From an uncultured Rubrobacteraceae bacterium (lineage in GTDB: Bacteria; Actinomycetota; Rubrobacteria; Rubrobacterales; Rubrobacteraceae): 10,130 nt of DNA. The notes under the pieces were generated by a model that made no database searches, was not told the DNA's origin, and worked only from the letters and a program-made list of their open reading frames with translations. Position 1 is the first letter of the stretch, and each line of letters begins with the position of its first letter. The position numbers and the translations under genes were made by a program. Shown here in pieces: positions 5,987 through 10,130 of this stretch. The stretch is from assembly GCA_902806015.1 (NCBI GenBank), contig CADCUZ010000083.1, positions 1 to 10,130 of the forward strand, given 5' to 3'.

Positions 5987-6649
5987 CTACCGCACTCGGG
6001 CTATGGCGAGGCCGTCTATGCGCTCCCGGATTAGGGGTAGGATTAGGGCGGAGAGGCGCGGGTCCTTCGCGAGCTTCTCGTTGAACTCGCGCATCGCGAG
6101 GGCCGAGGGATCGTCTGGATCTATAACGCTTCCCTCGCGGATGGCGTTGTCGCCGAGGATTAGGGTGCCGGGCCGTGAGAGGCGCAGGGACCAGGCCAGG
6201 TACTCCGGGTAGCCCTCCTTGTCCGCGTCTATAAAGATCAGATCGAAGGGACCCTCCCCGTTTTCGACGAGCCCGGCGAGCGCGTCGCGCGCGTCACCTA
6301 CGCGGATCTCGATCCTCTCCGAGAGCCCGGCCCGTTCGACGTTGCGGCGGGCTACCTCGGCGTGGCGCTCTTCGAGCTCTAGGGAGACCAGGGCCCCGTG
6401 CTCCGGCAAGGCGCGGGCGAAGTGGATGGCACTGTAACCCCCAAGCGTCCCGATCTCGAGCACCCGGCGCGCCCCGGAGATCTCGACGAGCATCTGGAGG
6501 AGCCTTCCTTCGCTCGCCGAGACGTTTATCCGCGGCAGCCCGGCCCACTCCGACTCCCGCAGGGCCGCTGTGAGCGCCTCGTCCGGCGGCGCGTAGAGGC
6601 CCGCCACGTAGGCGTCTATCTCCTTCAAGAGCTCGCGCGTCCCATCCAT
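5987..6649 (-). CDS. SAM-dependent O-methyltransferase, cation-dependent COMT-like family
   Basis: This 220-residue class-I methyltransferase belongs to the metal-dependent caffeoyl-CoA/catechol O-methyltransferase-like family (Methyltransf_3), which transfers methyl from SAM to catechol-type hydroxyls. The SAM motif I VLEIGTLGGYSA is at 63-74 and the acidic end of strand 2 is SLELEERHAEVA (89-100). The adenine-side GDARDAL is at 118-124, and the metal/catalytic segment DLIFIDADKEGYPEYL (136-151) and LILGDNAIREG (163-173) follow. D141 and D167-N168 are the likely metal ligands by family analogy. The length is typical and the reading frame intact. ATG 6649 has GGAGG 5 bases upstream, and that site overlaps the truA stop, so the gene is probably co-transcribed with truA. 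The substrate is unknown. Confidence 0.93.
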   Translation of the reverse strand: MDGTRELLKEIDAYVAGLYAPPDEALTAALRESEWAGLPRINVSASEGRLLQMLVEISGARRVLEIGTLGGYSAIHFARALPEHGALVSLELEERHAEVARRNVERAGLSERIEIRVGDARDALAGLVENGEGPFDLIFIDADKEGYPEYLAWSLRLSRPGTLILGDNAIREGSVIDPDDPSALAMREFNEKLAKDPRLSALILPLIRERIDGLAIARVR

Positions 6650-6651
6650 CT

Positions 6652-7401
6652 CTACCTCCAGAGGTCCTGATCGTAACCAACCCTTACCAAAGTCAGCCCC
6701 CGAGCCGGCGCGGCGGGCCCGGCCTCCGTGCGTCGACCACCGGAGAGCAGCGCCCTGAAGTGCCCCAACTCCCGCTTTTCCCGGGCGACCTCCTGCATGG
6801 TGCCCACCAGAGTACGAACCATACCGTACAGGAACGAGTCGGCGCTGATGCGGTACACCAGCGAATCCCCCTCCCTTTCCCAGCGCGACTCCGTCACGAC
6901 CCGCGCGAACCGCAAGTGGTAGCCCTTGGACGGGGTAAAGGCGCTGAAGTTGTGGGCGCCCCGGACCGACGCGCCCGCCTCAGCCAGCAGGCCGAAGTCT
7001 AGCTCGCGCGGCTCGTAGGCTGCCCGCCGGCGCAGCAGGGGAGAGCGGATCTCGTCGTTTACCAGCCGGTACTCGTAGCCCCTGTTCCTCGCATCGTAAC
7101 GGGCGTCGAAGGAGTCCGGAGCAGCGACGCAGCGCCTGAGCGCCACGTCCTCGGGCAACACGGCCGTGGTCTTGTAGGCGATAAGAGAGGGAGAGAGGTC
7201 CGTCTCGGCGTCGAAGGAGACAATCTGTCCGCTCGCGTGCACGCCCGCGTCGGTGCGGCCGGCGACCGCGAGCTTCACGGGCCGGCGCAGCACCGTCCGA
7301 AGGGCCTTGGAGAGTTCCTCCTCAACCGTCCGCATCGCGGGTTGGGCGGCCCATCCCGCAAAATGGGCGCCGTCGTACTCGACGAGGCCGGCGAGCTTCA
7401 C
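6652..7401 (-). CDS. truA: tRNA pseudouridine(38-40) synthase TruA
   Basis: TruA converts uridines 38-40 in the tRNA anticodon arm to pseudouridine. The 249-residue product starts VKLAGLVEYDGAHFAGWAAQ. It carries the catalytic Asp51 in AVAGRTDAGVHASGQIVSF (46-64), the Y-R-L-V-N strand, the HNFSAFTPSKG segment and the C-terminal SFLYGMVRTLVGTM. Length and motif order are normal. The start is GTG 7401, which overlaps the ecfT TGA as GTGA. There is no good Shine-Dalgarno, so initiation is probably coupled to ecfT termination. The same frame stays open upstream through ecfT, but that part is not TruA-like. truA following an ECF module and rplQ is a common arrangement in Gram-positive bacteria. 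Confidence 0.97.
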   Translation of the reverse strand: MKLAGLVEYDGAHFAGWAAQPAMRTVEEELSKALRTVLRRPVKLAVAGRTDAGVHASGQIVSFDAETDLSPSLIAYKTTAVLPEDVALRRCVAAPDSFDARYDARNRGYEYRLVNDEIRSPLLRRRAAYEPRELDFGLLAEAGASVRGAHNFSAFTPSKGYHLRFARVVTESRWEREGDSLVYRISADSFLYGMVRTLVGTMQEVAREKRELGHFRALLSGGRRTEAGPAAPARGLTLVRVGYDQDLWR

Positions 7402-8186
7402 AGCAGCACCGAAGCCAGGACGACTAGGATCGTTAGCACAAGCGCCAGGGCGTCGCGGGCGCGGAAGCGCAGCTCGCGGTAGCGGACGCGGCCAAGGCCG
7501 CCGCGGTAGCCGCGACTCTCCATCGCCTCGGCCAGCTCGTCGGCGCGGCGGAAAGCCCCGACGGTCAGGGGGACGAGCAGCGGGACGAGCGCTCGGACGC
7601 GGGCGAGCAGACCGCCTCCCGTGAGTTCCGCGCCGCGGGCGGCCTGGGCGCGCGAGATCTTCTGGGCCTCCTCGCCAAGCGTGGGGATGAAGCGCAAGGC
7701 TATGGTCATCATCATCGCGACCTCGTGCGCAGGGAAGCGGAGCCTCTTGAGCGGGGAGAGGAGGTCCTCTATGCCGTCGGTTAGCGCGACAGGCGCCGTC
7801 GTCGCCGTCAGCAGGCCGGCCGTGGTCACCAGGATCAGGAGCCGCGCCGCGAGCAGGAGGCCCATCCGAAGTCCGCCCTGGTGCACCTCCACGAACCCCC
7901 ACTCGAAGAGCGTGGGTCCCTCCCGCAAAAAGAAGACCTGGAAGACGAAGGTGAGCGCCACGATAAACGCTACGGGCCGGAGAAGACCGAGAAACGCCCG
8001 GGGCGGCACCCGGCTCGCCGCGACGAGCAGCGCCGTGGCCGCCCCCGCGACGAGAAACCCGGCCGCAGAATCCACGAAGAACAGCCCGAACACCAGAAGG
8101 GCCGTCGCCACCACCTTTGCCCGCGGGTCGAGCGCGTGCAGAGGCGACCCGACCGGGTAAAATTGCCCCACGCCCCGAACGGCCAT
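7398..8186 (-). CDS. ecfT: Energy-coupling factor transporter transmembrane protein EcfT
   Basis: EcfT is the membrane scaffold that couples the two ECF ATPases to exchangeable S-components for vitamin or metal uptake. The 262-residue product starts MAVRGVGQFYPVGSPLHALD, with the DPRAK motif at 20-24. Several hydrophobic spans follow: VVATALLVFGLFF, AAGFLVAGAATALLV, PVAFIVALTFVFQVFF and LLILVTTAGLL. The cytoplasmic coupling helices carry the paired signatures AQAARGAEL and AMESRGYRGG (A-R-G and S-R-G), which contact the ATPases. A final hydrophobic segment LALVLTILVVLASVLL ends the protein. ATG 8186 overlaps the ecfA2 TGA by one base (TGATG). An in-frame GTG at 8189 is an alternative one codon upstream. 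No S-component gene is next to it, which fits a shared group II ECF module. Confidence 0.95.
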   Translation of the reverse strand: MAVRGVGQFYPVGSPLHALDPRAKVVATALLVFGLFFVDSAAGFLVAGAATALLVAASRVPPRAFLGLLRPVAFIVALTFVFQVFFLREGPTLFEWGFVEVHQGGLRMGLLLAARLLILVTTAGLLTATTAPVALTDGIEDLLSPLKRLRFPAHEVAMMMTIALRFIPTLGEEAQKISRAQAARGAELTGGGLLARVRALVPLLVPLTVGAFRRADELAEAMESRGYRGGLGRVRYRELRFRARDALALVLTILVVLASVLL

Positions 8187-9001
8187 CACCCCGCGTCCCC
8201 CATCGTGCGCCGCAGGGCCGCGAGCGTCTCCCCATAACGCACCGGCCTCCCGAACCCGGGCCGCCTCTCCCCCACCGCGGCGGCTACGCGCACGGTCGCC
8301 GGCGCCGTGCCGCCGTAAAAGACCTCCGCCGCTGTCCCGAGGGTCCGGACTTTTCCACCTTCCAGCACGCAAACCCGGTCCGCGACCTCGGCCACCTCGT
8401 CGAGGTCGTGGGAGACGAAGACAACCGTAATGCCCGAGGCCTTCAGGCGGCCGACGAGGCCCATGAGGTCTCCCCGCGCGCTCGGGTCCAGGGCGGCGGT
8501 GGGCTCGTCAAGCACAAGGACCTCCGGGCCCATCGCGAGCACCCCGGCTATAGCGACCCGCCGCCGCTCGCCGCCGGAGAGCGCAAAGGGCGACCGCCGG
8601 GCCAGGTGCCCGGCACCGAGCAGCCCCAGCGTCTCCCGGACGCGGTCCCGCACCTCCTCCTCGTTCAGCCCGAGCCTCCGCGGGGCGAAGGCCACGTCTT
8701 CTTCGACCGTGGAGGCGAAGAGGCCCTGCTCGGGGGCCTGGAAGACCAGCCCGACGCGGCGCCGGAGCACCGCTCGGTCCAGCGAGAAGGCGTCCGCGCC
8801 GTCTACGAGGACCCTTCCGCTCGTGGGCAGGAGGAGCAGGTTCAGGTGCTGGACTAGTGTGCTTTTGCCGGATCCCGTGCCCCCGATCACGCCGAGCACC
8901 TCCCCCGGTTCCACCGCGAGGGACACGCCCCTCAGCGCCTCGACCGCGAAAGGCGTACCCCAACCGTAGACGTGCCGCACGTCCCGGAGTTCTACCCTCA
9001 C
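8186..9001 (-). CDS. ecfA2: Energy-coupling factor transporter ATP-binding protein EcfA2
   Basis: This is the second ATPase of the ECF module; it pairs with EcfA1 and docks on EcfT. The 271-residue product has an intact set of ABC motifs. They are the aromatic VYGWGTPF near 11-18, Walker A GGTGSGKST (40-48), the Q-loop FQAPEQGLFASTVEEDVAF, the signature LSGGERRRVAIAG, Walker B VLVLDEPTAALD and the H-loop FVSHD. The Q-loop sequence F-Q-x-P-E-x-Q/G-L-F is typical of EcfA proteins. The start is GTG 9001, overlapping the ecfA1 TGA as GTGA. The shorter N-terminal strand and GTP-F-A-V-E-A-L insert favour the A2 rather than A1 assignment, which I hold with moderate confidence. Confidence 0.94.
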   Translation of the reverse strand: MRVELRDVRHVYGWGTPFAVEALRGVSLAVEPGEVLGVIGGTGSGKSTLVQHLNLLLLPTSGRVLVDGADAFSLDRAVLRRRVGLVFQAPEQGLFASTVEEDVAFAPRRLGLNEEEVRDRVRETLGLLGAGHLARRSPFALSGGERRRVAIAGVLAMGPEVLVLDEPTAALDPSARGDLMGLVGRLKASGITVVFVSHDLDEVAEVADRVCVLEGGKVRTLGTAAEVFYGGTAPATVRVAAAVGERRPGFGRPVRYGETLAALRRTMGDAG

Positions 9002-9789
9002 CGCGCCTCCACCTCGGAGCCGTCCTTTGTCTTGCGGGCGACAGCCTGGTCCACCGCGGCGGCCAGCTCCTCGGGCGTCCTGCAGAACGGCAGACCCAGG
9101 TCCGCCGCCAGCCGCGGGACGGGCGGCAATACGAGCCGACTCTCTCGCAAGAGATCGGCGTCCGAGAACAACTCGTCGGGTGGGGCGTCGAAGACGAGTC
9201 TGCCGCCGTTCAGGACCAGCACCCGGTCGGCATCGAAGAGCTCTTCGAGGTGGTGCGTCACGTGCAGCACGGTCCTCGAGGCCTGAAGCCCGCGGACCCG
9301 TTCTAGTACTTCGCGCCGCCCCGCAGGGTCGAGCATCGCGGTCGGTTCGTCCAGAAGCAAGATCTCCGGCCCGACCGCCAGCAGCCCGGCGAGCGCGACC
9401 CGCTGCTTCTCCCCGCCCGAGAGTGTGTGCGGCTCGCGGCGCTCGTACCCGCTAAGCCCCACGGAACGTATGGCCCCGCGCACCCTCTCGCGCATCTCCG
9501 CCCGTTCCACACCGAGGTTTTCGAGCCCGAAGGCGACGTCGTCCTCCACGAAAGGCGCCACGAGCCCGTTGTCCGGGTTCTGGAAGAGCACGCCGGCCCT
9601 GCGCCGCACCTCGAACGGCTCCACGGCCGGGTCGAAGCCTGCTACCCGTACGCGCCCGGAGTCCGCCGCGAGCAGGCCGTTCAGGAGGCGCACGAGGGTG
9701 GACTTCCCGCCGCCGTTGGGACCGACCACGCCGACGTACTCACCAGCCCGGACCTCGAGGGAGACGCCACTCAATGCCGGGCGATCCAC
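8998..9789 (-). CDS. ecfA1: Energy-coupling factor transporter ATP-binding protein EcfA1, start unresolved
   Basis: This is the first ATPase of the ECF module. Numbered from GTG 9789, the motifs are Walker A GPNGGGKST (23-31), Q-loop FQNPDNGLVAPFVEDDVAF, signature LSGGEKQRVALAG, Walker B ILLLDEPTAMLD and H-loop HVTHH; all look functional. GTG 9789 is the first standard start codon, but coding similarity clearly continues upstream to about 9837 as VVSCENVTFSYPGASPK. That stretch contains the first strand and the A-loop tyrosine (Y, 9808-9810) that stacks on ATP. No ATG, GTG or TTG occurs in any frame between the rplQ stop and that segment. The only in-frame candidate is CTG 9900, which overlaps the end of rplQ and would read through the hairpin. 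The true N-terminus is therefore unknown. The 3' end overlaps ecfA2 by 4 bases. Confidence 0.93.
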   Translation of the reverse strand: MDRPALSGVSLEVRAGEYVGVVGPNGGGKSTLVRLLNGLLAADSGRVRVAGFDPAVEPFEVRRRAGVLFQNPDNGLVAPFVEDDVAFGLENLGVERAEMRERVRGAIRSVGLSGYERREPHTLSGGEKQRVALAGLLAVGPEILLLDEPTAMLDPAGRREVLERVRGLQASRTVLHVTHHLEELFDADRVLVLNGGRLVFDAPPDELFSDADLLRESRLVLPPVPRLAADLGLPFCRTPEELAAAVDQAVARKTKDGSEVEAR

Positions 9790-9843
9790 CTTAGGGCTCG
9801 CGCCGGGGTATGAGAAGGTGACGTTCTCGCAGGAGACGACGGA

Positions 9844-9863
9844 GGGCCCGCCGTGGCGGGCCC
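9844..9863 (-). terminator. GC-rich hairpin between rplQ and ecfA1
   Basis: GGGCCCGC and GCGGGCCC form a perfect 8-bp stem around a 4-base loop, extended by a possible closing C-G pair, 29 bases after the rplQ stop. The downstream bases are CTCCGTCGTCTCC, not a U-tract, so intrinsic termination would be weak. It may act as a processing or attenuation element between the ribosomal operon and the ECF genes. Confidence 0.55.
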
Positions 9864-9892
9864 CGTCAGGGTTGCTGTCCTGCGGAACTCTG

Positions 9893-10130
9893 TTAACCAG
9901 TTCTGTAGTTGACGAGCTCCAGGTAGACGTTCTCGGCGCCGTCCCCGAGGCGCGGGCCGAGCTTCAGGATACGGGTGTAGCCCGAGGTGCGGCCGTCGAG
10001 GTCGGGGGCGACGTCCTCGAAGAGCCGACGGACGACGGTCTTGTCCTTGAGGATCCTGACCGCCTGCCGCCGGGCGTGGAGGTCGTCCTTTTTGGCGGTG
10101 TTTATGAGCTTGTCCACCACGCCGCGCAGC
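9893..10130 (-). CDS. rplQ: 50S ribosomal protein L17, 3' part
   Basis: L17 lies near the peptide exit tunnel of the large subunit. The visible 78 residues are the C-terminal two thirds. They contain VVDKLINTAKKDDLHARRQA (the E/D-K-L-I-T-x-A-K-x-x-D-L-H-A-R-R-Q signature), followed by the R-R-L-F-E-D-V-A-P segment and GYTRILKLGPRLGDGAENVYLELV, ending at TAA 9893-9895. The 5' end is beyond the window. An internal GTG at 10120 is not the start, because family sequence (L-R-G-V) continues to the edge. By synteny, rpoA should lie upstream outside the window. Confidence 0.97.
   Translation of the reverse strand, partial: LRGVVDKLINTAKKDDLHARRQAVRILKDKTVVRRLFEDVAPDLDGRTSGYTRILKLGPRLGDGAENVYLELVNYRTG

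Noticed and set aside
5852..6034. Short plus-strand ORF with an ATG at 5909
   Set aside because: It overlaps the methyltransferase 3' end head-on, has no family similarity, and its composition looks like noise.
7405..8235. Upstream extension of the truA frame to 8235
   Set aside because: It is open only because it shadows ecfT in another frame; the residues are low-complexity Arg/Gly/Pro and unlike TruA.
8117..8857. Plus-strand 246-codon open frame
   Set aside because: It is antisense to ecfA2 and ecfT and has no recognisable domain.

Overview
The window is very GC-rich chromosomal DNA with actinobacterial features: GTG/TTG/CTG starts, stop-start overlaps, and the gene order rplQ - ECF transporter - truA ... 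rplM - rpsI - glmM. The GC content and protein flavour fit a Rubrobacter-like member of the Actinomycetota. That placement is inference from gene content, not a database result. Except for one damaged locus, every gene is on the minus strand, so transcription runs from high to low coordinates.

Region 10130-6650 is a compact run. It holds the 3' part of rplQ (ribosomal protein L17), a hairpin, the two ATPases ecfA1 and ecfA2 and the transmembrane subunit ecfT of an energy-coupling-factor vitamin/metal transporter, and then truA (tRNA pseudouridine synthase). Junctions from ecfA1 to truA are 1-4 base overlaps (GTGA, TGATG, GTGA), so translation is probably coupled. No S-component (the substrate-specific subunit) is present. 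A class-I SAM O-methyltransferase (6649-5987) follows truA directly.

Region 5986-4186 interrupts the usual truA-rplM-rpsI neighbourhood with a metal-related accessory segment. It holds a plus-strand zinc/manganese-type substrate-binding lipoprotein gene broken by two apparent single-base losses, a 23-bp tandem duplication and loss of its 3' part. It also holds a small intact yidD and a Fur/Zur-type regulator whose frame is broken next to its metal-binding histidine cluster. An AT-rich palindrome with a TGATAAT half-site lies between yidD and the binding-protein remnant and looks like a Fur/Zur-type operator. The whole looks like a decaying zinc-uptake locus.

Region 4185-3198 is the rplM-rpsI operon (L13, S9), bounded by a terminator upstream and a strong hairpin downstream. 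Region 3176-2784 is a short GNAT acetyltransferase that stops a few codons early. Region 2740-1 is a glmM - DUF429 - hisF cluster. glmM appears to start at CTG, the DUF429 gene starts at TTG overlapping the glmM stop, and hisF starts at GTG and carries an extra C in a C7 tract that breaks its frame before it runs off the window.

Several breaks lie at short homopolymers (hisF, first lesion of the binding protein), so sequencing or assembly error must be considered for those. The 23-bp duplication and the missing 3' end of the binding protein are harder to explain as read errors.
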